Source: an uncultured Clostridia bacterium
Lineage (GTDB): Bacteria; Bacillota; Clostridia; Christensenellales; CAG-138
Assembly: GCA_947168855.1 (NCBI GenBank)
Contig: CAMVNO010000001.1
Span: 406,828-470,827 of the forward strand
Direction: 5' to 3'
DNA length: 64,000 nt
Shown here one piece after another: positions 40,685 to 49,232 of the stretch. Under the pieces are notes generated by a model. That model searched no databases and had not been told where the DNA came from. It saw only the letters and a program-made list of their open reading frames with translations. The position numbers and the translations under genes were made by a program. Numbering within the stretch: position 1 is the stretch's first letter; each line of letters opens with the position of its first letter.

Positions 40685-43207
40685 TCAGAAATCATGCCGG
40701 AATCCGTCGTGAATGGTCGGAACACTCGGATCCGGAACGTTCTCGCTGTAGCCGAACATCAAAGCGTCGGTCCACGGCCGCTGCGTATCGGTCGTCCCCT
40801 TCTTGTAATGGCGGTTCAGCGCCTCGCCCATGAACACCATGCCGACCGACGAGCCGCCGTCCATGTTGAACGCAACCGAGCAGTCGTAGTCGATGAACAT
40901 CTGCGCAAAGTACGGAAGCGAGATACTGTATGAAAATCCGATCTGCCGTCCCTCGGTTGCAATCGCGATCCAGTGTCCTGGCTCAACCATGCCGATACCG
41001 CAGCGCGGGTTGACATGATCAACGCGATTCCGGAGCGTAGAGTCGCTGATCTTGCCGTTTTCAACCAGGATCGGTCCGAAACCGTAGGTGTCGCGCACAC
41101 CGCGATCCATCAGCACGCGTTCCGAGCCTTTGCCCTTCGGGATCACGCTGAGCGACATGTCGTTCCAAATGACCAGCGTGTCTGCCTGTCTGGCGTTCCA
41201 ATAGAATACGCCCTTGCGAAGCAGACAGCCCTTGAGCTCCTTTTCCGCCTGATCCAGATTGTCACCCGTAATCGCCAGAACCGCTTTCTCCTGCCGCGAA
41301 TAGATCCAGGGCTGCGTAAAGGGCCGGACTCCCGAACGATAGCTGGAATAATCCCGCATACGGATATCCGCGACATAATAGATCAGCGGGTGATTCTCTT
41401 CCATCGTCGTATGGACCTCGCGAACATCGATGGAAAGAACGTTGTTTTTATACCACCAATGCCCGTTTTCAAAATCCAGCTCGTATTTCTCGCCGTCGCC
41501 CTCAAGATAGTATTCGTCGTCCGGGCGTGCCGTCGGCGCAGGGGTCGGCGTGGGTTCCGGCGTCGGTTCCTCGGTCGGTTCCGGCATCGGCACCTCCGTG
41601 GGCTCCGATGTCTTCTCCGGAGCGCGGATCTCGATCGGTTCTTCTGTCGGCTCGGGCGTGGGCGCTTCCGTCGGCTCCGCGGAAACAACCGTCTGTTCCT
41701 CCGGCTTCTTCGCCCCGCTCATCATAAACACCGACAGGACGATACCGACGATCAGCAGGATCAGGCAAAGAATGATCCTCGCCTTTGCGTATTTCGGCAT
41801 CAAAAACCACAACGCAACCGCGCACGCAAGACCGATTGCTCCCGGGATCCACCAAAGCGGGAACTTGCTCGGCGTTTCTTCGTCCGTCTGCGTCGGTTCC
41901 GGCGTCTGTTCCGCGGTCGGTTCCTGTGTCGGCGCTTCCGTCGATCCCGCAGTCGGCTCCTGTGTCGGTTCCGGCGTCGGCTCTTCCGTCGGCTCGGGTG
42001 TCGGTTCCGGCGTCGGTTCCGGCGTCGGCGTCAGATCGCGATAGCCGGAGAAAGAATCCAAAGACAGGTTTTCCAAAAGATTATCGCCCGTCTGGTCCTC
42101 TCCGACCGTGCTTTTTTCCAGCTTGAACCGCAGCGTATCCGGCATATCTCTCCGATACACCCGCTGCTCGCGGTAGAGCTCATAGAGCATATCCGCAAAC
42201 GCGTCCGCGCGGATTTCGTCGTATGCATACAGCAGCTGTTCACCCGAAAAAACCGTTTCGCCCGAATCGGACAGTGTGTAAAGCTTGCTGACCTTAAACG
42301 GCTTGCTATCCTTATCGCTTTTCTCGTCCTCCACCGTTTCCGCCGCCTTAATGACCGAGCGCGCTATGAATCCGTCCAGATATACGTCCTGCTCCTTGTC
42401 CGCATTGAGCGTAATGATAATCTTCGGGCGGCAGGTCCGGATCTCCGTCGTCAGCAGCTTCATCAGCGAGTTCTGCGTCAGTTTCAACGCAGTAAGCGAC
42501 GAGCTGTCGGTTACCGTGTACGGTCTTTTTACGCCGATGCCGAAATGCGGCGCTCTTTGGATACCCATCCGCTGCAGCACCTGCATACATTGCGTGGATG
42601 TATAACCGTCGGCAGACATCATGTACACGACCTGCGCGGTAAGACCGTGTTCGCCGCAGAGCATCGGCAGAACGCCTCCGAGCTTGGTGAGTTCATCGCC
42701 CGGCTCATTCAGGATTACCAATATGTCGGCTCGCTTGCCCGTGTCCGGGAACGGCAGCAGGCTTTCATCCGAAGCGGGATAGCATTCGCTGATCGCCAGG
42801 AAGCGCGATGCGGTCGTCAACACCGCCTTGGCGGTTTTTTTGTCGAGCGGAACGCGAAGAAACCCGCACTTTGACATATCTCTGACCGTATCGATCAGGT
42901 GATTTTCCGCATCATAAAGCGTCAGCGTGTAATTCTGACTCGCCTCATAAAACTCGATAAACAGCGTGGACGCGCCGGACGGCACGGTCATGATAAGCTG
43001 TTCGTTCCGACGCAGCGTGACCGTCGTAAGCGGATCGTTGTCATACAGCTGCCGGACGTAGGATTTGGCCTCGTCCGGAACCGTGTATTCACATGGGAGC
43101 GCGCCTTCCGCCCGCGAATGTGTGTCTTCGGCAAGCGAAAATGCCGGAAGCATCATGACGAGTGCCAAAAGGAACAGCAGAAACCGTTTTGTCCGTTGTA
43201 ATTTCAT
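40685..43207 (-). CDS. Exported PIG-L-like / phosphodiester glycosidase two-domain protein with PT-rich stalks (840 aa)
   Basis: A signal peptide (about 1-26) leads to a region of about 370 residues. Its RADILVILNEPGDELTKLGG resembles a PIG-L (LmbE) deacetylase with the usual HPDDE changed to EPGDE, so it may be inactive. Two (EPTPEPT)n linkers flank a pair of transmembrane segments (about 450-505). The C-terminal 250 residues match NAGPA/DUF2233 glycosidases (RCGIGMVEPGHWIAIATEGR, VAFNMDGGSSVGMVF). The domain order suggests a membrane-spanning enzyme with extracytoplasmic domains on both sides of the TM pair. An ATG 3 nt earlier is also possible; AAGGA lies upstream. Confidence 0.75.
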   Translation of the reverse strand: MKLQRTKRFLLFLLALVMMLPAFSLAEDTHSRAEGALPCEYTVPDEAKSYVRQLYDNDPLTTVTLRRNEQLIMTVPSGASTLFIEFYEASQNYTLTLYDAENHLIDTVRDMSKCGFLRVPLDKKTAKAVLTTASRFLAISECYPASDESLLPFPDTGKRADILVILNEPGDELTKLGGVLPMLCGEHGLTAQVVYMMSADGYTSTQCMQVLQRMGIQRAPHFGIGVKRPYTVTDSSSLTALKLTQNSLMKLLTTEIRTCRPKIIITLNADKEQDVYLDGFIARSVIKAAETVEDEKSDKDSKPFKVSKLYTLSDSGETVFSGEQLLYAYDEIRADAFADMLYELYREQRVYRRDMPDTLRFKLEKSTVGEDQTGDNLLENLSLDSFSGYRDLTPTPEPTPEPTPEPTEEPTPEPTQEPTAGSTEAPTQEPTAEQTPEPTQTDEETPSKFPLWWIPGAIGLACAVALWFLMPKYAKARIILCLILLIVGIVLSVFMMSGAKKPEEQTVVSAEPTEAPTPEPTEEPIEIRAPEKTSEPTEVPMPEPTEEPTPEPTPTPAPTARPDDEYYLEGDGEKYELDFENGHWWYKNNVLSIDVREVHTTMEENHPLIYYVADIRMRDYSSYRSGVRPFTQPWIYSRQEKAVLAITGDNLDQAEKELKGCLLRKGVFYWNARQADTLVIWNDMSLSVIPKGKGSERVLMDRGVRDTYGFGPILVENGKISDSTLRNRVDHVNPRCGIGMVEPGHWIAIATEGRQIGFSYSISLPYFAQMFIDYDCSVAFNMDGGSSVGMVFMGEALNRHYKKGTTDTQRPWTDALMFGYSENVPDPSVPTIHDGFRHDF

Positions 43208-43248
43208 CATCGCATCTGAATCCTTGTCAATCAGAATAAGTAAAATTA

Positions 43249-43277
43249 ATTATATCGTTATTTACAGAAAAAGTCAA
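43249..43277 (-). promoter_or_regulatory. Promoter of the exported glycosidase-like gene
   Basis: On the - strand TTGACT (43272-43277), 17 bp, then TATAAT (43249-43254). Confidence 0.8.
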
Positions 43278-43314
43278 TTTTCGCGCGGCTTGCCGACACG
43301 TTTTTTCGGATGGC

Positions 43315-44418
43315 TCAATACGCGTTTTCGAGGATAAACCGATTCTCCTCCGGCTGCGCCTTCGGGTAGTCCCACCGGTCGAACCACGGCGAATACGTTT
43401 TCACCTCAATATGCCGGTCCGCCGGATAAAACGTCAGGATCCGCATATACCCGAGCCCCTCTTCGACATCGTCCTGCACGTTGAACATCAGCGTATAGAA
43501 GCAGCGGTCGCTTTCTCCGTCTTTGTCGTCGTCGATCCATTCCTCATGCCGCAGAATGCCGTCGTAGTGTCCGCACAAAAGCATCTTCGCGCCGGGCGTG
43601 TTTCTTACGATGTGTTTCAAAAGCTCTTTCGTCTGCCCGCTGTACGTGTTGTCCTGCTGCAGTCCCTCATGCGTCACAAACAGGATCACGGCGTCCGGAT
43701 GCGCTTTGACGGCGGAGGAAACCCATTTCCACAGGTTCGGACTGTTCATCCGGTAACCGAGCCCGAACACCAGGAATTCGTCCCCGCCCGCCGTAAAGGT
43801 CTGATAGGCGCACTCGCCGTTCTGGAAGAACTGCCCCTCCTTCCGCGTCATCATCGCGTACGGGCGCTCATAAAAGAGCTTCTGTTTCATTTCGCTGGAA
43901 ATGTCGTGATTGCCGCTCACGATCATGCCCGGGATCCGATACAGGAGCGGAAGAAGCGCGATCGAGGCGTTGTCCCACATAAACTGGGAACAGCCGTCCA
44001 CCACATCGCCCGTGTGAACGAAGAACACGATGTTCTGCGCTTCCTGTTCATTCAGGATCCAGTCGCGCATGCCGTTGAACACCTCGGGATAATGCCGGCT
44101 GAGGTTCTGCGTATCGCTCATCCACACGATCGAAAACGGCGTCGGCTCCGGTCCGTTCTGCCGCGGTGTCGAAACGGGCGTCGGCTCCGGCGTATCCGGC
44201 AGCGCCGGCGTTTCCGTCGGTTCGGAGGTGGAAAGCTGAACATGCTCGAGGACCGTCTCCGGCGTCGGTTCGGCGGTAGGCGCTTCGGTCGGAACCGCGG
44301 TCGGGACGGGCGTTGCCGCCGTCTCTTTCGGGGAGAGCCCTTCGCAGCCGAGAAGCGGAATGCTCATCAGCAGAACCAGACAGGCTGCCGTCAATTTTTT
44401 GCAAATTTCGCGTTTCAT
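43315..44418 (-). CDS. Metallophosphoesterase lipoprotein with Pro/Thr-rich stalk (367 aa)
   Basis: The lipobox IPLLGCEGL near residue 24 gives a clear lipid-anchored Cys. Residues of about 32-95 are a (TPEPT)-type stalk. The phosphoesterase metal motifs follow: VWMSDTQNL (Asp), FFVHTGDVVDG, MIVSGNHDISS, VTHEG and LLCGHYDG. It should hydrolyse a phosphomono- or diester outside the cell. The start at 44418 is 7 nt from a TATAAT. The alternative ATG at 44427 overlaps that -10. No Shine-Dalgarno site is seen. Confidence 0.88.
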   Translation of the reverse strand: MKREICKKLTAACLVLLMSIPLLGCEGLSPKETAATPVPTAVPTEAPTAEPTPETVLEHVQLSTSEPTETPALPDTPEPTPVSTPRQNGPEPTPFSIVWMSDTQNLSRHYPEVFNGMRDWILNEQEAQNIVFFVHTGDVVDGCSQFMWDNASIALLPLLYRIPGMIVSGNHDISSEMKQKLFYERPYAMMTRKEGQFFQNGECAYQTFTAGGDEFLVFGLGYRMNSPNLWKWVSSAVKAHPDAVILFVTHEGLQQDNTYSGQTKELLKHIVRNTPGAKMLLCGHYDGILRHEEWIDDDKDGESDRCFYTLMFNVQDDVEEGLGYMRILTFYPADRHIEVKTYSPWFDRWDYPKAQPEENRFILENAY

Positions 44419-44425
44419 GTCTTGC

Positions 44426-44454
44426 ATTATAACAGGGAACGACCGACTTGTCTA
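44426..44454 (-). promoter_or_regulatory. SigA-type promoter placed for a leaderless phosphoesterase transcript
   Basis: On the - strand TAGACA (44449-44454), 17 bp, then TATAAT (44426-44431), and ATG after 7 nt. The string TATAATGCAAGACATG closely resembles TATAATGAGAGACATG before yibE/F. Confidence 0.7.
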
Positions 44455-44582
44455 CCGAAATTCCGATGATCCCGTCGAATCGTGCAGGATTTACACCTTC
44501 CTTACAACTTATTCTCAATGATTTGACATTTTGGATGCATTTGTACGGTAAAATATGCCTATCAAAAACACGAGGCTGCCTT

Positions 44583-45260
44583 ATGACGTATCTTCAAACC
44601 GCGCTTGCTTTTCTGCCGTTTTCGGCGATCGCAGCGGCGATCCTGTATCTGCCGCTCGCGATCCTCCTGCATGTGAAGCGAAAGCCGTATCCGTTCATCC
44701 GGCATTTTGTGAATTATCTGCTGATCGGATACCTGATCGCATTGATCTATGTGACGTTCTTCTGGGCGTCCACGGACATCCCGCTGACGCTCGATGAGCG
44801 TCTGCATCTTCTCCCGGGCGATTCGTTCCTCTACGCACTGCAGTGGGACGACGGGCTGTGGTCGAGCCAGATCATGTGGAACGTTTGTCTGTTCATGCCG
44901 CTCGGCGGGCTGCTGCCGTGCGTGTTCTCCCCGCTCAGGAAGGGCGCATGGAAAACCGTGCTGATCTGCTTTTTGCTTTCCCTCTGCATTGAGTTTCTGC
45001 AATTCTTTATCGGACGCGTAGCGGACATGGACGATCTGATCTGCAATACGCTCGGCGGCGTCTTCGGACGCGCGCTCTATACCGCTGCGGCCTGGGCGTT
45101 CAAAAAAGTCAAAGCGTTCGATCCGATCCTCACCGATCACGCAAAAACGCCCGGGCACGTCGCCGCGTTGATTGCCATGATGCTGATCCTGATCGTGCCG
45201 ACCGCGGTCGACCTTGTCAACGCAGCGCTGCCTTACGGCCTATTTCCGATCGCCGGCTGA
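44583..45260 (+). CDS. VanZ-family membrane protein (225 aa)
   Basis: About six transmembrane segments carry VanZ-like signatures (NVCLFMPLGGLLPCV, then SLCIEFLQFFIGRVADMDDL and NTLGG). VanZ homologues confer low-level teicoplanin resistance or act in envelope processes; the mechanism is unknown. GAGG precedes ATG 44583. TTGACA and TAAAAT lie upstream but 20 bp apart, so the promoter is uncertain. Confidence 0.9.
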   Translation: MTYLQTALAFLPFSAIAAAILYLPLAILLHVKRKPYPFIRHFVNYLLIGYLIALIYVTFFWASTDIPLTLDERLHLLPGDSFLYALQWDDGLWSSQIMWNVCLFMPLGGLLPCVFSPLRKGAWKTVLICFLLSLCIEFLQFFIGRVADMDDLICNTLGGVFGRALYTAAAWAFKKVKAFDPILTDHAKTPGHVAALIAMMLILIVPTAVDLVNAALPYGLFPIAG

Positions 45261-45269
45261 ACCGAACAA

Positions 45270-45298
45270 AAAAGCCGCCCGAAAAACGGACGGCTTTT
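45270..45298. terminator. Bidirectional terminator between the VanZ-like and flavodiiron genes
   Basis: AAAAGCCG / CGGCTTTT with inner CC-CG / CG-GA pairs and loop AAAAA. Confidence 0.8.
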
Positions 45299-45347
45299 CT
45301 TGTATCCCGAAAACCAGCCGGTTGAAAGAATTTCAACCGACCGAATG

Positions 45348-47147
45348 TCAGTTGATCGGCTCGAAGTCGGCGGCGCCGTGCTTGCACAGCGGGCAAATGA
45401 AATCCTCGGGCAGCTCGTCGCCCTCGTAGACGTAGCCGCAGACCTTGCAGACCCAGCCCTTTTTGCCCTCGGTCGCGGGCTTCGGCTTGACGTTCTTCTG
45501 GTAGTAGGTGTAGGTCATCGTTTCGACGCGGTTGATGACGCGCGCTTCGGTGACGGAGCAGATAAACATGCCGTGCGTGTCGAGGTCGATGTACTGCTCG
45601 ACCTTCAGCGACATGAACGAATTGATGTAGTGCGGCAGGAACACAAGCCCGTTGTCCGAGCGCATCGGCGTGCAGTTTGCGAACTTGTCCACGTTGCGGC
45701 CGCTCCGGAAGCCGAAGTTCTCGAACACCTTGAACGGCGCTTCGATGTTGAGGCAGTTGACGTTCATGATGCCGGTCGACTTCACGACGTGATGCGTGTA
45801 GTTCTGCTTGTTGATGCAGACCGCAATGCGGTTCGGCTGGTTCGTGACCTGCGAGACCGTGTTCACGATGCAGCCGTTGTCCTTCTTGCCGTCGTTCGAA
45901 GTCACGACGTACAGACCGTAGCCGATGTTGAACAGCGCGGTGAGATCGTTCTTGTTCGCGGTCTCGCTGTTGCGCGCTTCGTATTCCTCGCAAAGCTCAT
46001 TCGCCAAGCTCTCGATCTGCTGCTTGTTCTCGTCGTTCATCGCGCTCATGATCTTCACGCTTGCGTTGGTGTACTTCAGATCCTTGCAGGGTTCCAGAAT
46101 GCCCTTCATGACCTTTGCCGCCATCGGCGCCCAGCTGCCGTTTTCGATGACGCCGATCGTGCGTTTCTTATAGCCGCGCTCGACGAGGTGCTCAAGGAAG
46201 GTCCGCATGAACGGGAACACGTCGGCGTTATAGGTCGTGGACGCAATGACAAGCTTGCCGTAGCGGAACGCGTCCTCCACCGCCTCCGCCATATCCTCGC
46301 GCGCGAGGTCTGCAACACTGACCTTCGGGCAGCCCTTCGCTTTCAGCTTGTCCGCAAGGAGTTCAACCGCCTTCTTCGTGTTGCCGTAAACCGAGGTATA
46401 GGCGATAAACACGCCGTCGCTCTCGACGCCGTAGCTCGACCAGGTCTGATAGAGGTTCAGATAGTAGCCGAGGTTCTCCTTTAGGACCGGACCGTGCAGC
46501 GGGCAGATCGTCTGAATGTCAAGATTTGCCGCCTTCTTCAATACCGCCTGCACCTGCGCGCCGTACTTGCCGACGATGCCGAAATAGTACCGCCGCGCTT
46601 CGCACGCCCAGTCTTCCTCAACGTCCAGCGCGCCGAACTTGCCGAAGCCGTCCGCGGAGAACAGGATCTTGTCCTTGGTGTCGTAGGTCATCAGAACCTC
46701 GGGCCAATGCACCATCGGCGCGGTCACGAACGCAAGCGTGTGTGCGCCGAGCGGAAGCGTGTCGCCCTCGCCCACCACAACGCGGCGATCCGCAAAATCG
46801 GTGCCGAAGAAATTCTGCATCATCGTAAACGCCTTATTGGACGCGACGATCTTTGCTTCCGGGTACTGATTCGCAAACGTCATGATGTTCGCCGAATGGT
46901 CCGGCTCCATGTGCTGCACAATCAGATAGTCCGGCTTACGGCCCGCAAGCGCGTTTTCGAGGTTGTCGAGCCATTCATGCTTGAAGCGCGCGTCGACCGT
47001 ATCGAACACGGCAATCTTCTCATCCATCACAACGTAGGAATTGTATGCCATGCCGTTCGGAACGACGTACTGTCCCTCAAAGAGGTCGATCGCATGGTCG
47101 TTGACGCCGATATACAGCACGGTGTCGGTCACATGATTCAGGTTCAT
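45348..47147 (-). CDS. Four-domain flavodiiron protein: diiron, flavodoxin, flavin reductase-like, rubredoxin (599 aa)
   Basis: The beta-lactamase-like diiron domain (about 1-245) has the complete HxExDH ligand set (His79, Glu81, Asp83, His84) and a later VHWPEVLMTYD ligand region. A flavodoxin domain follows (about 250-390, YTSVYGNTKKAVELLADKL). A flavin-reductase-like split barrel comes next (about 415-545). A C-terminal rubredoxin is marked by CKVCGYVYEGD and CPLCKHG. Flavodiiron proteins reduce O2 to water, or NO to N2O, to protect anaerobes. Fusing the electron donors lets one chain carry the whole path from NAD(P)H. AGGGGG precedes the ATG. Confidence 0.95.
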   Translation of the reverse strand: MNLNHVTDTVLYIGVNDHAIDLFEGQYVVPNGMAYNSYVVMDEKIAVFDTVDARFKHEWLDNLENALAGRKPDYLIVQHMEPDHSANIMTFANQYPEAKIVASNKAFTMMQNFFGTDFADRRVVVGEGDTLPLGAHTLAFVTAPMVHWPEVLMTYDTKDKILFSADGFGKFGALDVEEDWACEARRYYFGIVGKYGAQVQAVLKKAANLDIQTICPLHGPVLKENLGYYLNLYQTWSSYGVESDGVFIAYTSVYGNTKKAVELLADKLKAKGCPKVSVADLAREDMAEAVEDAFRYGKLVIASTTYNADVFPFMRTFLEHLVERGYKKRTIGVIENGSWAPMAAKVMKGILEPCKDLKYTNASVKIMSAMNDENKQQIESLANELCEEYEARNSETANKNDLTALFNIGYGLYVVTSNDGKKDNGCIVNTVSQVTNQPNRIAVCINKQNYTHHVVKSTGIMNVNCLNIEAPFKVFENFGFRSGRNVDKFANCTPMRSDNGLVFLPHYINSFMSLKVEQYIDLDTHGMFICSVTEARVINRVETMTYTYYQKNVKPKPATEGKKGWVCKVCGYVYEGDELPEDFICPLCKHGAADFEPIN

Positions 47148-47176
47148 ATCTTGTCCCCCTATGGTTATTTTTTACC

Positions 47177-47205
47177 ATCTTAACACAAACCGCCCGCAGG
47201 TTCAA
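47177..47205 (-). promoter_or_regulatory. Promoter of the flavodiiron gene
   Basis: On the - strand TTGAAC (47200-47205), 17 bp, then TAAGAT (47177-47182). The spacer overlaps the terminator of the upstream gene. Confidence 0.6.
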
Positions 47206-47217
47206 CACCCGCGGGCG
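47191..47217 (-). terminator. Terminator of the ECF sigma operon at 47-49 kb
   Basis: CGCCCGC / GCGGGCG, then GTTTGTGTT on the - strand. Confidence 0.65.
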
Positions 47218-47255
47218 ATTTTGATGCTTTTATTTGATGTTCTGCCGGCCGATCA

Positions 47256-48470
47256 TTACATCACGTAGTCCGAAGCGTTGATGACCTTGAACTCGGGGTT
47301 CAGATGCAGCGCGCCGGTGATCTCATCCTTCAGGCTCTCGTCGCCGCCGATCGAAGCGACGTCCTTGGAGACCGCGCCGACCGCCGCTTCCTGCTCCTCG
47401 GTGCAGAAGACCTTTGCGCAGTCGGCAATGGTGAGGCGTTCTAAGATAAGCTCGCTCGGCACGTCCTTTGCGATGTGCACCATGGCGCAGTCGGTCACCA
47501 GGATCCCGTCGGCGTACTTTTCGAGCAGCGCCTTGTCCACGGTCGCGCGGACATGGTCCTCGATGATCTTGCCGACCTTCTTCTGGATCACGATCTCGTC
47601 ATAGTGCGCGTCGACGTCCTCGAACGCGTCCGCAAGCGCCTCGGGCAGCTTGACGTCGCCGTTGACGTACAGGTATTCAATCGCGGGAAGGACCTCCGCC
47701 GCGTCGTCTTCCACGGTCAGATCACCGTTGATGTACGCCTTCGTTCTGAACTTTTTGAGAAACCGGCGGTTCATTTTCGCGTCGGAATTCACGAAAGCCG
47801 TCCCGTCCGGAACGATCAGGATATCCGTATCCTCCGAAAGCATCGGCACGACCGCTTCGGCGAGCGATTCCGCGATCAGCGCGGTCTTTGCCGCGAAGCG
47901 CACGTTCCGGTTGCGCAGCTTTTCCGTGTCGAGCGCAAGGTCGGTGAAGATCAGCCTGCGGAACGCCCAGTAGAGCGCGTTCTCCTTTGCGCGGAGCGGG
48001 AAGGTTTTGTCGATCTCCGCGTTGCGGCTCAGTTGAATCGCGCCGTCCGGATAGGCGCTGATCGAGCCGTTCACGCTCAGATTGTTGAGCCTGCCGGAGA
48101 TGCTTTTCGGCATCGTGACCGCGCCGTTCACGTTGATCTGGTAGTATTTTTGAGCCGCTTCCGCAGCGTCGGCGTCGATATTCAGCACGCCGTTGACGAG
48201 CAGGATCACCGTCTCCCCGTCCTTCGGCGCGCGCTCCGCCGTCAGCTCGTACGAACCGTTCTGACTGATGACGCGTACGTTTTCGCCCGCGGGCACCTCG
48301 ATCACGTCCGCGACGTTCATCGTCACGTTGTAGCGGTTGATCAGGTCCTTTTTCTCCGGCGTCACGATCATCGTCGCCGCGTTCACCGTGATCTGTTCAT
48401 AGCTTTTCAGCGTTTCCTCCGACACGTTCCGCATGTCGCAGACCGCACAGTTTACCATCATCTTTTTCAT
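47256..48470 (-). CDS. Unknown protein with repeated beta-strand pattern, ECF-sigma operon (404 aa)
   Basis: The N-terminus has a CxxC pair (NCAVCDMRN). The phrases VNGVLNIDAD, VNGAVTMPKS, VNGSISAYPD, INGDLTVEDD and VNGDVKLPEA recur through the protein. Such VNG-hydrophobic repeats suggest a beta-solenoid like bactofilins, but I cannot assign the family. There is no signal peptide or TM, so it is probably cytoplasmic. GGAGG precedes the ATG. It is the last gene of the sigma/53-residue/404-residue operon, and might be an effector or regulator of that sigma factor. Confidence 0.75.
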   Translation of the reverse strand: MKKMMVNCAVCDMRNVSEETLKSYEQITVNAATMIVTPEKKDLINRYNVTMNVADVIEVPAGENVRVISQNGSYELTAERAPKDGETVILLVNGVLNIDADAAEAAQKYYQINVNGAVTMPKSISGRLNNLSVNGSISAYPDGAIQLSRNAEIDKTFPLRAKENALYWAFRRLIFTDLALDTEKLRNRNVRFAAKTALIAESLAEAVVPMLSEDTDILIVPDGTAFVNSDAKMNRRFLKKFRTKAYINGDLTVEDDAAEVLPAIEYLYVNGDVKLPEALADAFEDVDAHYDEIVIQKKVGKIIEDHVRATVDKALLEKYADGILVTDCAMVHIAKDVPSELILERLTIADCAKVFCTEEQEAAVGAVSKDVASIGGDESLKDEITGALHLNPEFKVINASDYVM

Positions 48471-48488
48471 GTTATTTTCCTCCGATCG

Positions 48489-48650
48489 TTATCTTTCGTT
48501 GATCCTGTCCGTATCATCCGGTTCCAAGGGTCGCATCAGTCCGCCGACGGTAAACGCGAAAAATGCTTTGTGATGCACTCTGATCTGCTTCTCGGAATCC
48601 GGTTTTCCCCGGTATTCAAAGGGGATCCGCTTCTGTTTCGTGCGCTTCAT
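48489..48650 (-). CDS. Small basic protein between ECF sigma gene and unknown gene (53 aa)
   Basis: AAAGGAG lies 8 nt before ATG 48650, which overlaps the sigma factor's TGA (ATGA). The 53 residues begin MKRTKQKRIPFEYRGKPDSE, have a short hydrophobic core AFFAFTVGGLM and end DDTDRINER. It stops 18 nt before the 404-residue gene's ATG. The tight spacing and ribosome sites make it a convincing small gene. It might be a sigma-factor partner or anti-sigma peptide, which is inference from context. Confidence 0.75.
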   Translation of the reverse strand: MKRTKQKRIPFEYRGKPDSEKQIRVHHKAFFAFTVGGLMRPLEPDDTDRINER

Positions 48651-49108
48651 GTGTATAGCTCCTTTTTTAGCAGTTGCCTCGCCCGCGAAAGTTTGGTCCG
48701 GACGGTTGCCGGCGGCATGTGGAACAGTTCGCCCAGTTCCGCCGCGCTGTAGCCCTCGATATATCGCATCCGCATCAGCGTCTGCAGTTCCTGCGGAAGC
48801 CTGCCGAGAAGCAGGTACGTTTCCGTCTGCGCGTACCCGGATTCCTCCGCGCCTTCGCCCTCATAAAGGAGCTGCTGACGCTTGAGGAAGCGTGCGTTCC
48901 GCCGCATCTCGTCCAGGAACAGATTCTTTGCGGTGCGATAGAGCCAGGCCCGCTGCTCCTGCGGCGTCAGCGCCGCAAGCTGTTCGGCATGCTCCAATGC
49001 CCGCAGAAAGGTCTCCTGGGCAAGGTCCGATCCTTTTTCCGCGTCGCGGTACAGCATGGTACAGAATCGGGCAAGCTCTTCGAAATGCTGCGCATACAAT
49101 TCGTTCAT
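48647..49108 (-). CDS. ECF-type RNA polymerase sigma factor (153 aa)
   Basis: Region 2 (ELARFCTMLYRDAEKGSDLA, QETFLRALEHAEQL) and region 4 (LPQELQTLMRMRYIEGYSAA, TVRTKLSRARQLLKKEL) are complete at group-4 length. GGAGGG precedes ATG 49108. An ECF-type promoter (GAAAC-N17-CGTC) lies upstream, so it probably transcribes itself. No membrane anti-sigma gene is present; the coupled 53-residue protein and the 404-residue protein are the candidate regulators. Confidence 0.93.
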   Translation of the reverse strand: MNELYAQHFEELARFCTMLYRDAEKGSDLAQETFLRALEHAEQLAALTPQEQRAWLYRTAKNLFLDEMRRNARFLKRQQLLYEGEGAEESGYAQTETYLLLGRLPQELQTLMRMRYIEGYSAAELGELFHMPPATVRTKLSRARQLLKKELYT

Positions 49109-49143
49109 CGTTTGCCCTCCTTTCTCATGCCGTTCACCTTGAT

Positions 49144-49172
49144 GACGAACAAGACGGTCAAAGTGTTTCAAC
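49144..49172 (-). promoter_or_regulatory. ECF-type autoregulatory promoter
   Basis: On the - strand GTTGAAACAC (49163-49172) includes GAAAC (49165-49169). A 17-bp spacer then leads to CGTC (49144-49147). This is the classic ECF -35/-10 pattern. Confidence 0.7.
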
Positions 49173-49182
49173 TTTTTTGAAA

Positions 49183-49220
49183 AAAAAGATAAACCGCCCG
49201 GGATGCTTTATCCGCGGGCG
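49183..49220 (-). terminator. Terminator of the YdcF-like gene
   Basis: CGCCCG / CGGGCG, followed on the - strand by GTTTATCTTTTTTTT. Confidence 0.75.
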
Positions 49221-49232
49221 ATTGTTTCCTTG

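Noticed and set aside
40973..42874. 633-codon open frame on the + strand opposite the exported glycosidase-like gene
   Set aside because: It is an Arg-rich antisense shadow of the Pro/Thr repeats; no start signal or family.
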